DNA from: JBFMGD01 sp040751775 | Lineage (GTDB): Bacteria; Bacillota; Dethiobacteria; DTU022 | Direction of reading: 5' to 3' | Length of the DNA stretch: 37,190 nt | Assembly (NCBI GenBank): GCA_040751775.1 | Contig: JBFMGD010000027.1 | Span: forward strand, 1 to 37,190 | Shown: piece after piece, positions 24,592-33,379 of the stretch | How positions within the stretch are numbered: position 1 is the stretch's first letter | How the letters are laid out: each line of letters begins with the position of its first letter | The notes under the pieces: model-generated | Seen by the model: the letters and a program-made list of their open reading frames with translations, nothing else | Told to the model about the DNA's origin: nothing | Database searches by the model: none | Program-made: the position numbers and the translations under genes

Positions 24592-25074
24592 ATGGTCGCT
24601 CCTTCGTATCGGCAGAGGCTGGAACAGCTCAACAGCATTCTCGCAGCGGGGGTAAGCCTCTTCGCCAGGATGCGGGAAGCGGAAAAGCAGTTGCAGGGAC
24701 AGCTTATCAACGGAGACCACCAGGCGGTAGCGCAATCGGAAGAACTGCGCCGCGCTTTGCAGCAGGAAGCGGTTTCCCTGGAGGAGAAGCGGCGGGCCCT
24801 GGTGCCGCCGGAAATTAGCCTGCACCGCTATATCACCACCCGGGTTGGCCGCTCCCGTCAGGGCGAACTGCTGGCCGGCCTGAAGGCCGTCCAGGATGAA
24901 CTGAGGCAGCTCAGGGCGTTGCACGCGGTGAACCGCTCCCTGCTCGAAGAGCGGCTCCGGTTTATCCGGGAGCTGCAGGAGCTCTGCCTCAATGAACAGG
25001 GCATCTACGACCGGCGGGGCCAGTTAAAAAGCGGGCCGGACCAGGTTTTAAAGAATCTCGATTGCAACTGTTGA
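24592..25074 (+). CDS. flgN: FlgN-like export chaperone
   Basis: A 160-residue, mostly helical and charged protein with heptad-like leucines, the usual length for FlgN, the chaperone for hook-filament junction proteins FlgK and FlgL. Sequence conservation in this family is low, so the call leans on position between flgM and flgK. The start ATG at 24592 lies 8 nt after GAAAGGA (24577-24583); an ATG at 24583 is part of that site. Confidence 0.85.
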   Translation: MVAPSYRQRLEQLNSILAAGVSLFARMREAEKQLQGQLINGDHQAVAQSEELRRALQQEAVSLEEKRRALVPPEISLHRYITTRVGRSRQGELLAGLKAVQDELRQLRALHAVNRSLLEERLRFIRELQELCLNEQGIYDRRGQLKSGPDQVLKNLDCNC

Positions 25075-25102
25075 ATCGATTTGATCAAAGGAGTACAACC
25101 AA

Positions 25103-26497
25103 ATGTCTATATTCGGTTCTTTTGAAATCGGCCGAAAAGCTTTGCGGGCCCAGCAAAAAGGGATGGATGTAAGCGGCCAGAACGTGGCCAACGCCAACAC
25201 CCCCGGTTACAGCCGCCAGCGGGTTGACCTGGCGGCGGTGGTGCCTCCCGCCGTGGCGGGTGTGTCCATGTCCCCTGGGAATGGCGTGGTAGTAAACGAT
25301 ATCCTGCGGGTACGCAGCGAGTTCTACTATACCCAGTTGTTGAATACCACGTCTCACAAGGCTTATTGGGAAATGCGCCGCGAGACCTTTTTGGGCGCCG
25401 AGGTGATCTTCATGGAGCCGCAGGAGTACGGTATCAACCAGTATCTGGGCGATTTTTTCGACACTTGGAACGAGCTCAGCTCCTCTCCGGAGAGTATGGC
25501 CGTGCGTATGGGCTTGCGCGAACAGGCGGTTAGCCTGGCCAGCCTGTCCCGAGACGTCTACCTGAGGTTGCAAGACTTGAAAATTAATTTGCAGGACGAG
25601 TTGACCATGCGTGTCAGCGAGGTGAACCGCCTGGCCGGGGTGCTCAGTGAGCTCAATGATCAAGCGCGCTTCGTTAGCGCTTTAGGCCAAAAATCCAACG
25701 AACTGCTGGATCAGATCGATTTAGCCCTGGAAGAGCTTTCCCTCCTGGTGGATATCCGGGTAAACCATAAAGCCAATGGGACGGTTGAAGTGTTTGCCGG
25801 AGGCCGCCTGTTAGTGCAGGAAGAGCACAATTTCCCCATTAAATTAAAGTATGACCAGGAAGTTGATCGCTGGCAGTTGGTCAGCTATAGCGGTTCACCC
25901 CTGGCATTAAGTTCCGGCCGGATGTTTGGACTCCTGGATGCTGTCAACAAAGACATTCCTTCCTTACAGGGAGAGTTGGACCGGATTGTGGAAAACCTGG
26001 TCACGGAAGTAAACCGCATTCACCGTTCCGGCTTCGGATTGGACGGGGAAACGGGTAACGATTTTTTCAAAGAGATTGCGGATAACGGTATTCCGGCCTC
26101 TTTGCAGTTTGCGGTTCATGATTCGATTTTGGAAAACGCCGGCTTGATCGCCGCCGCTTCGCGGGCGGACGAACCCGGCAACGGCGAAAACGCCCTGGCG
26201 GTCGCGCGCCTGCGTGACGCCCGGATGGACGGCCTGGACGGCTCTTCCGTTATAGATTACTACAGGGGTTTTATTTCCGCCCTGGGGGTGGAGGGCCGGG
26301 AGAGTGAGCGTATGACCCAGGCTTACCATACCGCCGAATCACAGCTGCGCGAGAAACACCTGTCGATCGCCGGCGTCTCCCTTGACGAAGAGATGCTGAA
26401 TATGATCCAGTACCAACACGCCTGGAACGCCGCCGCCCGTTATCTTAGCTATGTCGACCAGATGCTGGCTACGCTTTTTCATGAGCTGGGCCGTTAA
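25103..26497 (+). CDS. flgK: Flagellar hook-associated protein 1
   Basis: A 464-residue exported protein that joins hook and filament. The N-terminal motif NVANANTPGYSRQRV is diagnostic of rod/hook proteins, and the C-terminal EMLNMIQYQHAWNAAARYLS is typical of FlgK. It is at the short end of the family, so the central variable domain is small. The start ATG lies 9 nt after AAAGGAG (25087-25093). The flgL ribosome site overlaps its stop codon. Confidence 0.94.
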   Translation: MSIFGSFEIGRKALRAQQKGMDVSGQNVANANTPGYSRQRVDLAAVVPPAVAGVSMSPGNGVVVNDILRVRSEFYYTQLLNTTSHKAYWEMRRETFLGAEVIFMEPQEYGINQYLGDFFDTWNELSSSPESMAVRMGLREQAVSLASLSRDVYLRLQDLKINLQDELTMRVSEVNRLAGVLSELNDQARFVSALGQKSNELLDQIDLALEELSLLVDIRVNHKANGTVEVFAGGRLLVQEEHNFPIKLKYDQEVDRWQLVSYSGSPLALSSGRMFGLLDAVNKDIPSLQGELDRIVENLVTEVNRIHRSGFGLDGETGNDFFKEIADNGIPASLQFAVHDSILENAGLIAAASRADEPGNGENALAVARLRDARMDGLDGSSVIDYYRGFISALGVEGRESERMTQAYHTAESQLREKHLSIAGVSLDEEMLNMIQYQHAWNAAARYLSYVDQMLATLFHELGR

Positions 26498-26509
26498 GGA
26501 GGTTTAAAG

Positions 26510-27397
26510 ATGCGCATCACTCATAGTACGGTCACCCGTTCGGTGGGCTATTACCTGCAGCAAAACTTAAGCCGCCTGGAGAAGTATTCGAGCCGGATGG
26601 CTACCGGAAAGAAGTTTCAGCGGCCTTCAGAGGATCCGGCCGGAGTGAATAAATCGATGTACTTCCGCACTTCGATCAACCGAAACGACCGCTTCCTGTT
26701 GAACATGAATGAATCCCGCGGCTGGTTGGGGGTTACCGAGATAGCGCTCTCCCAGAGCGTCGGGACCCTGCAGCGTGTCCGCGAACTGGCCGTCTACGGG
26801 GCCAATGACACGCTTTCAACGGACGAACGCCAGGCGATAGCATCCGAAGTATACGGTCACTATGAGCACCTGTTGGCTTTATGCAATACCGAGTTTAACG
26901 GCCTTTACATATTCGGGGGCCACCGGACCGGGGAAAAACCTTTCCGCGAGGATTATTCCGGCCAAATCCGCTATTACGGCGACGACGGGGAGCGCCGCCA
27001 GGAAATAAGCCCTCACCAGGAGGTGGCCATGAACTTAAGCGGTGCGCGCGCCTTCGGAGCGGTGGAAACTTTGGATGCTGTGCGGGAAGTCTTCCGCGCT
27101 CTGGTGGATAATGATCGGGATTTCCTGGGCGGAGAAGCCTTGAAAAAAATGGATGACAGCATCTCGCGGCTCATGCAAAGCATCTCCGAGGTGGGAGCGC
27201 GGATGCAGAGACTGGATGCCGCCGACAGCGCCCTCTTTGATCAAACCATTTACCTGCGGGAGATGCTCTCGCGTGTTGAAGATATTGATCTGGCCTATAC
27301 TATGATTGAATACCAGATGCAGGAGAACGCCTACCAGGCCGCGCTGGCTACAGCCTCGCGGATGCTCCAGCCCAGCCTGATCGACTACCTGCGTTAG
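26510..27397 (+). CDS. flgL: Flagellar hook-associated protein 3
   Basis: A 295-residue flagellin-like junction protein. The N-terminus (RITHSTVTRSVGYYLQ, later RMATGKKFQRPSEDPA) and the C-terminal EYQMQENAYQAALATASRML are characteristic of FlgL. The start is ATG at 26510, 7 nt after AAGGAGG, which overlaps the flgK stop. It is followed closely by fliW. Confidence 0.94.
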   Translation: MRITHSTVTRSVGYYLQQNLSRLEKYSSRMATGKKFQRPSEDPAGVNKSMYFRTSINRNDRFLLNMNESRGWLGVTEIALSQSVGTLQRVRELAVYGANDTLSTDERQAIASEVYGHYEHLLALCNTEFNGLYIFGGHRTGEKPFREDYSGQIRYYGDDGERRQEISPHQEVAMNLSGARAFGAVETLDAVREVFRALVDNDRDFLGGEALKKMDDSISRLMQSISEVGARMQRLDAADSALFDQTIYLREMLSRVEDIDLAYTMIEYQMQENAYQAALATASRMLQPSLIDYLR

Positions 27398-27420
27398 CCG
27401 AGGAAAGGGGGAATTTGAAA

Positions 27421-27849
27421 ATGTATACGGCGAGTGTCGCGGAAACAAGCGGATTATGCGCGCAAGAAAACAGAAACCAGGCGATCTACTTTCCCCGGGG
27501 CCTGCCCGGGCTGGAGACTTATCATCATTTTCGGGTGGAAGCGCTTCCCGACAACCGGGTTTTTTCGATGCTCCGTTCAACCGAGGAGGCCGGCCTGGCC
27601 CTGATCCTGGTTGATCCCTTTCCCTTCATCCCCGGTTACCGGGTAGAACTGGCGGGTAGTGATCTCGCCGAACTGGAAATTAATGGCGAAGCGGATGTAT
27701 TGATTTTTACCACCGTGACCGTAGGTAAGGAGAGGCTCTTTACCAACCTGGCCGCGCCGATCGTAATCAACGCGGCCGGAAAACGCGGCAAGCAGTTGGT
27801 ATTGCCCGAACGCAGCGAAGAGCTGCGGGTACCCCTGGTAAAACTGTAA
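27421..27849 (+). CDS. fliW: Flagellar assembly factor FliW
   Basis: A 142-residue protein that binds CsrA and flagellin. The family pattern IYFPRGLPGLETYHHF is at residues 22-37, with LILVDPFPFIPGY downstream. Free FliW relieves CsrA repression of flagellin translation, so flagellin secretion is linked to its synthesis. The start is ATG at 27421, 9 nt after AAAGGGGG (27404-27411). The neighbouring csrA and nearby fliC complete the known circuit. Confidence 0.95.
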   Translation: MYTASVAETSGLCAQENRNQAIYFPRGLPGLETYHHFRVEALPDNRVFSMLRSTEEAGLALILVDPFPFIPGYRVELAGSDLAELEINGEADVLIFTTVTVGKERLFTNLAAPIVINAAGKRGKQLVLPERSEELRVPLVKL

Positions 27850-27886
27850 TATCCGGAATTCTGTTACTTTAAGGTGGTCATGCTAG

Positions 27887-28123
27887 ATGCTGGTCCTAAC
27901 CCGTAAACCCGGTGAAAGTATAGTGATCGGCGAAGATATCGAGGTCAAAGTAATTTCGGTGGATGGGGAGGCGATCCGCCTGGGAGTTACCGCGCCCCGG
28001 AAAGTGCCGGTCTACCGGCGGGAGATCGTGGAAGCGATCCGCGAGGAGAACCTGCGGGCGGCCCGTTCCGCCGCGAAGCTGGGCCAGGACTTAAACCGGT
28101 TGTTAAAAGGTCAAGAGACTTAA
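27887..28123 (+). CDS. csrA: Carbon storage regulator CsrA
   Basis: A 78-residue RNA-binding protein. The N-terminus MLVLTRKPGESIVIG and the central IRLGVTAPRKVPVYRREI are the classic CsrA motifs; the tail is slightly longer than in E. coli, as in many flagellar CsrA of Gram-positive bacteria. It should bind GGA-containing sites at the fliC ribosome site. The start is ATG at 27887, 9 nt after AAGGTGG (27871-27877). Confidence 0.97.
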   Translation: MLVLTRKPGESIVIGEDIEVKVISVDGEAIRLGVTAPRKVPVYRREIVEAIREENLRAARSAAKLGQDLNRLLKGQET

Positions 28124-28173
28124 TTTTTTCTAGCAACTGTCGATATATGAATTAAGGGAGTGAGGTGAACAGG

Positions 28174-28554
28174 ATGAAGATAGACGGTATCGATCCCCTG
28201 GTAATGGACCGGATCAAGGATACTGCCAAGCCGGTTGTTAAAGAGGCGGAAAAAGCGCAGCCGCACGGCGGGGTCCGCCACCGGGAAAAGGCCGGCGCTG
28301 GGCGACCGGCCGCGGTGGAGAGGGAAAGCCTGTCGAACGAGTTGGATGAAGGGCTGCGGAAGCTTAACGACACCGCGGAAGCTTTCAATCTAAGCTTACG
28401 CTTTCACCTGCACCGGGATTCCGACCGCTGGATGGTCCAGGTAGTCGACATGCGGGATAACGAGGTTATCCGGGAGATCCCGCCGGAAAAAGTGCTCAAC
28501 ATGGTAGCCCAGATCCAGAACCTAATCGGGGTCCTGTTGGATGAGCGGCGCTGA
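28174..28554 (+). CDS. flaG: FlaG-family protein
   Basis: A 126-residue protein. The C-terminal half (FHLHRDSDRWMVQVVD, then EVIREIPPEKVLNMV) is the FlaG domain, involved in filament length control in some bacteria. The N-terminal half is polar and less conserved. The start is ATG at 28174 with GAGGTGA (28162-28168) 5 nt upstream; GTG at 28165 is possible. Confidence 0.9.
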   Translation: MKIDGIDPLVMDRIKDTAKPVVKEAEKAQPHGGVRHREKAGAGRPAAVERESLSNELDEGLRKLNDTAEAFNLSLRFHLHRDSDRWMVQVVDMRDNEVIREIPPEKVLNMVAQIQNLIGVLLDERR

Positions 28555-28644
28555 TTTTTGAGGAGTGTTTAAAATATTTTGACGGTTTTGCAGTTGACTG
28601 AGGTTTAAACCCGCTTTCACATGTAAGCGGCCGCGGAAGCAGGG

Positions 28645-28671
28645 TTTAGATAAAGGCAAGGATGCCGAATT
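28645..28671 (+). promoter_or_regulatory. Sigma-28-like promoter candidate for fliC
   Basis: TTTA (28645-28648), 15-nt spacer, GCCGAATT (28664-28671). The predicted start near 28678 would leave a leader of only about 18 nt, just enough for the ribosome site; this short leader is a reason for caution. A hairpin CCGCTT/AAGCGG lies upstream at 28611-28630. Confidence 0.5.
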
Positions 28672-28679
28672 ATATAATC

Positions 28680-28698
28680 AAGGAGGATGAATGGAATG
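28680..28698 (+). promoter_or_regulatory. fliC ribosome site with putative CsrA sites
   Basis: AAGGAGG (28680-28686) lies 9 nt before the ATG at 28696 and so rules out the adjacent ATG at 28687. Three GGA triplets occur between the site and the start codon, the core of CsrA binding sites, which agrees with csrA and fliW just upstream. Confidence 0.6.
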
Positions 28699-30072
28699 AG
28701 AATCAACCAAAACCTCTCAGCGCTGAACGCCTACCGCAACCTGGTCGGCACGGACAACGCGCTGAACAAGAACCTGGAGCGGCTTTCCTCGGGCCTGCGC
28801 ATCAACCGCGCCGCCGACGACGCCGCCGGGCTGGTCATCTCCGAGAAGATGCGCGGCCAGGTGCGGGGCTTGAACCAGGCTATGCGCAACGCCCAGGACG
28901 GGATTTCGATGATCCAGACCGCGGAAGGCGCACTCACCGAGACCCATAATATCCTGCAGCGGATGCGCGAGCTGGCGGTGCAGTCGGCCAACGACACCCT
29001 GACCGACGCCGACCGGGCCGAGATCCAAAAAGAGGTCGACGAACTGATCAGCGAGATCAACCGTATCGCCGGGGATACCCAGTTCAACACCAAGGTGCTT
29101 TTGGACGGCAGCGTCGGCAAAATGGGAGCGGTTCAAGCAGGCTCAGTAGGAACACTCGCCAACATCAAGGTCACCGATGAGACCGTGGTGGGAGAGTACG
29201 CTTTCACGAACTCTACCGTGGCCACGGCGAAGACGGCCAGCAAGAATACTGCCGTAGCCGCTGCCGGTGATGCAGGGGCACAGCAACTTGGTAGCCTCTC
29301 CACCATTACGGTCAACGGTGAGGACTTTGTTTTCGCATCCACCACGACGTTTAACCAGTTGAAAGCAGCGATTGAGGAGAGGGTAAGCGGGGCTGGAGTG
29401 ACCATTGGTACATGGGATGACGGCGGTACTGCTAGAGTTAGCGTTACTCTTACTACCACCGCCGTCGGTTCCGACGCCTACCTGGAACAAAGCAACAGTT
29501 CCGGAGCATTGGCAAGCTTTGGTGCTGTATCCGGTGGGGCCGATGCCACACTGACTCCGAATACGACGCATGGTAATTACTACGCTGTGGGCAACAATGT
29601 TACCTTCACCGCCGGCAGCTTGAAGGGCCTGCAGTTCACCCTGAGCGGGGCGGGAGCCTTCACCCTCGAGGTTTCGGGCGACAGCGTCGCCTTCCAGATC
29701 GGCGCCAACCAGAACCAGACCATCTCGCTCAACATCAACTCCATGACCGCGGCTTCCCTGGCAGTTGCCTCGCTTAATGTGGGCAATTCCACCGACGCCG
29801 GCGCGGCCGTTACAGACCTTGATGCGGCGATCGCCACGGTATCCTCGGAGCGGGCCAAGCTCGGCGCTTACCAGAACCGCCTGGAGCATACCATTTCCAA
29901 CCTGGGTGTGGCTTCGGAAAACCTCAACGCGGCCGAGTCCCGCATCCGCGACGTGGATATGGCGTCGGAGATGATGCAATTCACCAAGAACCAGATCTTG
30001 ATGCAGGCCGGCACGGCCATGCTCGCCCAGGCCAACATGAAGCCGCAAAGCGTGCTGCAGCTCCTGGCCTAG
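28696..30072 (+). CDS. fliC: Flagellin
   Basis: A 458-residue filament protein. The conserved N-terminus (MRINQNLSALNAYRNL through QRMRELAVQSAND) and C-terminus (NAAESRIRDVDMASEMM, ending in QSVLQLLA) form the D0/D1 core. Between about residues 140 and 310 lies an alanine/threonine/serine-rich variable domain with coding texture unlike the ends, the surface-exposed part. The start is ATG at 28696 as decided by the ribosome site. It is followed by a perfect 12-bp hairpin, which would insulate fliC from fliD. It is the only flagellin in the window. Confidence 0.97.
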   Translation: MRINQNLSALNAYRNLVGTDNALNKNLERLSSGLRINRAADDAAGLVISEKMRGQVRGLNQAMRNAQDGISMIQTAEGALTETHNILQRMRELAVQSANDTLTDADRAEIQKEVDELISEINRIAGDTQFNTKVLLDGSVGKMGAVQAGSVGTLANIKVTDETVVGEYAFTNSTVATAKTASKNTAVAAAGDAGAQQLGSLSTITVNGEDFVFASTTTFNQLKAAIEERVSGAGVTIGTWDDGGTARVSVTLTTTAVGSDAYLEQSNSSGALASFGAVSGGADATLTPNTTHGNYYAVGNNVTFTAGSLKGLQFTLSGAGAFTLEVSGDSVAFQIGANQNQTISLNINSMTAASLAVASLNVGNSTDAGAAVTDLDAAIATVSSERAKLGAYQNRLEHTISNLGVASENLNAAESRIRDVDMASEMMQFTKNQILMQAGTAMLAQANMKPQSVLQLLA

Positions 30073-30086
30073 CTAAGAAGTGCTTC

Positions 30087-30113
30087 AAGGAGGCCGGCTA
30101 TGCCGGCCTCCTT
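30087..30113 (+). terminator. Hairpin after fliC
   Basis: AAGGAGGCCGGC/GCCGGCCTCCTT (30087-30113), perfect 12-bp stem with a three-base loop. No long T run follows, so it may end transcription inefficiently or protect the 3' end of the abundant fliC mRNA. Confidence 0.65.
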
Positions 30114-30155
30114 AATCATTTCGGATTTTGTTCCTTGGAAAGGAGCGCGTTTTAA

Positions 30156-32066
30156 ATGAGCCTTTTTTCGATCAGCGGACTGGCTTCCGGCATTGATACC
30201 GCGCAGATGATCGAACAGCTGATGCAGCTGGAACGCCAACCGATCACGCGCCTGCAGAGCGGCAAGCAGGATCTGCAGGCCAAGATGGACGCCTGGCGCG
30301 ACGTGAACCGGCGCCTTTACAACCTGCAGAGCCGCGCCGCCGACCTGCGCTACCAATCCCTCTACGGACAGTACCGCGCTGTCTCCGGGGACAGTGCCGT
30401 ACTCACTGCCACCGCCACAAGCGCGGCCTCGGCCGGGACTTATCGGGTCGAGGTGATCACCCTGGCCGGCGCGCACAGCGTGGCCGGTTACCAGGCTGCC
30501 GCGATCACCGGGAACGGGGTTGACGATTCTCGCTCCGCGATCGGCCTTTCCGGCACCCTGACCATAGCCGGTCAGGCGGTGACCGTGGCGGATACCGATT
30601 CGCTGAATGATATCCGGACGAAAATCAACACTACCGCCGATACCGGCGTTACCGCTTCGGTTGTCGATAACCGGCTCATCCTTACCCGCAATGAGACGGG
30701 GGCCGCGGAGATGGAAATCGCCGACAGCGAGCTCAGCCGCGCCCTGGGACTCTACGTGGAGACGGAACCGGGCTCGGAAGTTTATGTGATGAACACCATC
30801 CGGGAAGCCTCAAACGCTGTCCTGCGAATCAATAATCTGGAGATCGAGCGCGCCTCCAATACTGTCAAAGATGCTCTTGAAGGGGTAACCCTTAACCTGC
30901 TCTCTGTTGGAAGCGGAGCGATCACCCTGACGGTGCAGCCCGACTTTGATCGAGTCATCAAAGCCGTGGAGGCCCTGGTGGAGCAGTACAACTCCACCTA
31001 CCAGTTCATCCGGGAGAAGACAGCCGTAAACGTGGAGAACGAGACCAAGGGCATCCTCTATGGAGAGAGTAACCTGAACCAGGTGCTCTTCCAGCTGCGC
31101 CGCGCCGTAACCGCGCCGGTGCGGGGGGCGGCCGGCGACTACCGCGGCCTGGCCGATATCGGTATAACCACGGTAAAGTGGGGATCAGCCGAGCCGGCGG
31201 GCACGATCGTGCTGGATCGGGTAAAGCTGGCCGGGGCGCTTGCCGCGGACAGCGCGGCGGTGGCGCGCCTCTTCGGGGCGATTAAACCCAACGTGGCTGC
31301 CGGGGCGGCGGTGACCGCTTCGTCCGCGCTGGATGCGAACCACCCAGCCGAAAGCGTCGTCAACGGCGACAGCTCCTCCACCCGCTGGGGCAGCGGCAAC
31401 GGTTGGGTTAACGATATCACCGACACTTTTGATGACCCGGAGACCGATGCTTCGTCCGACAGCGGCATCTGGGTGAAGATTGAATTCAGGGACGAGTCCG
31501 GCAACCCGGCCGGGCGCCTGATCGACCAGATGCGCGTTTATACCCTCAATTCCTCCAGCAACCCGGCGGAGCAATACGGGATCCGCGACTACGACCTGCA
31601 GTACTGGGACGGCGAGGCGTGGCGGAATCTGGCCGAAGTGCGGGGTAATACCGTAGGGACACGCAGCCATCTTTTTGAAGCAGTCAACACCACCGCCGTG
31701 CGGGTCAAGGTCTATGCTTCCAACGACAGCGAGACTGCCGAACATGATTACGCGCGCATTACCGAGATCGAGGTGCTCGGTAAAAGCGACGGCACGGGTA
31801 CCCGCCTGGAGGGTTACCTGCAGCCGCTGACACGTGCCGTCACCGGGATCATCGATCGACGGGTGGATAATTCCCGTTTCCAGGTGAAAGAGATGGACCG
31901 GCGCATGGAGAATATGGAGAGGCGTCTTGAGCAGCGGGAGGAGACGCTGCGGCGGCAGTTCCTGGCCATGGAGAAGGCGCTGGGACAGATGATGAACCAA
32001 AGCCAGTGGATGGAGAACCAGCTTAACAATATCGGTTCCTGGAACCTGGCCGATTACCGCCGGTAA
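30156..32066 (+). CDS. fliD: Flagellar cap protein FliD with inserted discoidin-like domain
   Basis: Filament cap (HAP2), 636 residues; the usual length is about 450-500. The N-terminus MSLFSISGLASGIDTAQMIE and a coiled coil at about residues 560-620 are canonical FliD. Between VARLFGAIKP and the closing segment DGTGTRLEGYLQPL, residues about 379-542 form an extra domain. Its pattern (AAVTASSALDANHPAESVVN, then TRWGSG, IWVKIEFRDE, LQYWDGEAW, AVRVKVYAS and ARITEIEVLG) matches F5/8 type C (discoidin, CBM32-like) domains that bind glycans. The cap is exposed at the filament tip, so this suggests adhesion to a polysaccharide or cell surface. Start ATG 30156, 11 nt after AAAGGAG. Domain assignment is by pattern only. 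Confidence 0.93.
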   Translation: MSLFSISGLASGIDTAQMIEQLMQLERQPITRLQSGKQDLQAKMDAWRDVNRRLYNLQSRAADLRYQSLYGQYRAVSGDSAVLTATATSAASAGTYRVEVITLAGAHSVAGYQAAAITGNGVDDSRSAIGLSGTLTIAGQAVTVADTDSLNDIRTKINTTADTGVTASVVDNRLILTRNETGAAEMEIADSELSRALGLYVETEPGSEVYVMNTIREASNAVLRINNLEIERASNTVKDALEGVTLNLLSVGSGAITLTVQPDFDRVIKAVEALVEQYNSTYQFIREKTAVNVENETKGILYGESNLNQVLFQLRRAVTAPVRGAAGDYRGLADIGITTVKWGSAEPAGTIVLDRVKLAGALAADSAAVARLFGAIKPNVAAGAAVTASSALDANHPAESVVNGDSSSTRWGSGNGWVNDITDTFDDPETDASSDSGIWVKIEFRDESGNPAGRLIDQMRVYTLNSSSNPAEQYGIRDYDLQYWDGEAWRNLAEVRGNTVGTRSHLFEAVNTTAVRVKVYASNDSETAEHDYARITEIEVLGKSDGTGTRLEGYLQPLTRAVTGIIDRRVDNSRFQVKEMDRRMENMERRLEQREETLRRQFLAMEKALGQMMNQSQWMENQLNNIGSWNLADYRR

Positions 32067-32089
32067 CCGGCAAAAGGAGGGCGCCATTT

Positions 32090-32444
32090 CTGGATAGTAT
32101 TATAGAAAGAGGCCGTCAATTAAAAGAGCTGCGGCAGCGTGCAGTCTATGCGGGAACCGGACCACTTGCTGCATGACATGAGCCTCTTACGGTCGGACCT
32201 GAAGCCGCGGAGCGAACTGGATCACCTTAGCCGGGAGGTCAGTCAGTTGCGCCGCCGCAACATCATGTTGCTGCAGTAGAAGATGGCGGACTGCCTGCAC
32301 GAGATTAAACAAGCAGAGCGCGGCAGAGAGGCTGCCGCGGTCTACCGGGGTACGGCGGGATTGGTTCAGGCGCCCCCGGCCGGTTCAGGCGGTTACCGCG
32401 TGCGTGAAGCGCCCACGGCGAAATTCGTGGAGAAGTTGCTCTAA
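32090..32444 (+). pseudogene. Broken small coiled-coil gene between fliD and fliS
   Basis: A strong AAAAGGAGGG site (32072-32081) leads to a frame opening with CTG at 32090 (LDSIIERGRQLKELRQ...), which ends in a TGA after about 28 codons. The other frame picks up near 32148 (MREPDHLLHDMSLL...) and runs to TAA at 32444, interrupted by TAG at 32277-32279 in LLQ-TAG-KMADCLHE. A +1 shift and a probable CAG-to-TAG change would restore a charged, helical protein of about 118 residues ending in FVEKLL. No family is recognised; by position it is an accessory flagellar protein. An assembly or sequencing error is possible but would need two events. Confidence 0.6.
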
Positions 32445-32604
32445 AGGGCGTGTTTAAAGAATGATCATCAAAGAATGCCGCAAGTGCTGTCTTAGCAACG
32501 GCTGGGGAGCGGTTAATAACGATGATCTGAAGGCAAAGCTAACGGCATTATTAATCGCCGAACTAACATTAACGGGAAATTCAGCAAAGGAGAGGTTCTT
32601 TAAT

Positions 32605-32997
32605 ATGGCAGCATTGAGAGACCCTTATCAGAGTTATCGACAGATTCAGGTGGAAACCGCCGATCAACACACCTTGCTGATAATGCTTTATAACGGAGCT
32701 TTGAGGTTTCTAAGCCAGGGGCGTGAGGCCTTAGAGGACAACAATTTTGAAAAAGCCAACCGTTTATTGGGGCGGGGACAGGATATTTTATGCGAGCTGA
32801 TGGGGTCTTTAAACCCCGTGGTGCCGGAGATGTCCGGCCGCCTGTTTAATATCTATGAATATATGCACTACCGCCTGGCCCAGGCGATTATGCAAAAGGA
32901 GCCCGCGCTGGTAAACGAAGTGGAGCAGTTGCTCGTTTCGCTGTTGGAAGCCTGGCAGGCAATCTCCCGGCATGATATGGCGGCCGGCAATGTTTGA
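32605..32997 (+). CDS. fliS: Flagellin export chaperone FliS
   Basis: A 130-residue protein, the family length. RDPYQSYRQIQVETAD at residues 5-20 and TLLIMLYNGALRFL nearby are FliS hallmarks. It binds flagellin in the cytoplasm before export. The start is ATG at 32605, 9 nt after AAAGGAGAGG (32586-32595); the frame is open back to 32461 but the extra part looks non-coding. The 160 bases in front hold no clear gene; a weak sigma-28-like CTAA-N14-GCCGAACT lies near 32540-32564. The 3' end overlaps the FliT-like gene by eight bases. Confidence 0.94.
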   Translation: MAALRDPYQSYRQIQVETADQHTLLIMLYNGALRFLSQGREALEDNNFEKANRLLGRGQDILCELMGSLNPVVPEMSGRLFNIYEYMHYRLAQAIMQKEPALVNEVEQLLVSLLEAWQAISRHDMAAGNV

Positions 32998-33379
32998 GTC
33001 GGCGGCCTTATCCGAAAGCGGCTTCAACCGGACGGCGGCGCTGCTGCGTGAACTGCTGCAGGCGCTGGAGCGCGAGCGGGAAGCGGCACCGGCCCTGGAT
33101 GAAGCGGCGCTGCTTGAAGCCGGTGAAACGGTGGAGCGGTTGCTGGCAGAGCTGCAAGCTGTCTTTCCCCGCACGGGCCTGACCGCTCCGCAGTCTGACG
33201 TGCTGTTCGGATTACTGGAGCAGGCAAACAGCGTGCGGGAGCATAACCGGCGCCTGCTGGAGCAGGCCGCGCGGCGCATTGAAGCCGAATTGGAGCAGCT
33301 TTACCGGGAGAAACGGGCCCTGCGCGCTTATGCGGAACCGGAGTCGGCGGAGGCCTATTTCCTGTATCGCGACTGTTAA
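32990..33379 (+). CDS. FliT-like flagellar chaperone, hypothetical
   Basis: A 129-residue, charged and helical protein with leucine heptads, strongly suggestive of a coiled coil (LRELLQALEREREAA, RRIEAELEQLYREKRAL). Its place right after fliS and its size match FliT-type chaperones for FliD, but conservation is too low for a firm name. The start ATG at 32990 lies inside the end of fliS; an ATG at 32972 in the same frame is an alternative. Confidence 0.65.
   Translation: MFESAALSESGFNRTAALLRELLQALEREREAAPALDEAALLEAGETVERLLAELQAVFPRTGLTAPQSDVLFGLLEQANSVREHNRRLLEQAARRIEAELEQLYREKRALRAYAEPESAEAYFLYRDC

Noticed and set aside
32277..32279. In-frame TAG read as pyrrolysine
   Set aside because: The gene is also frameshifted upstream and no pyl genes are seen; a CAG-to-TAG mutation in a decaying gene explains it.
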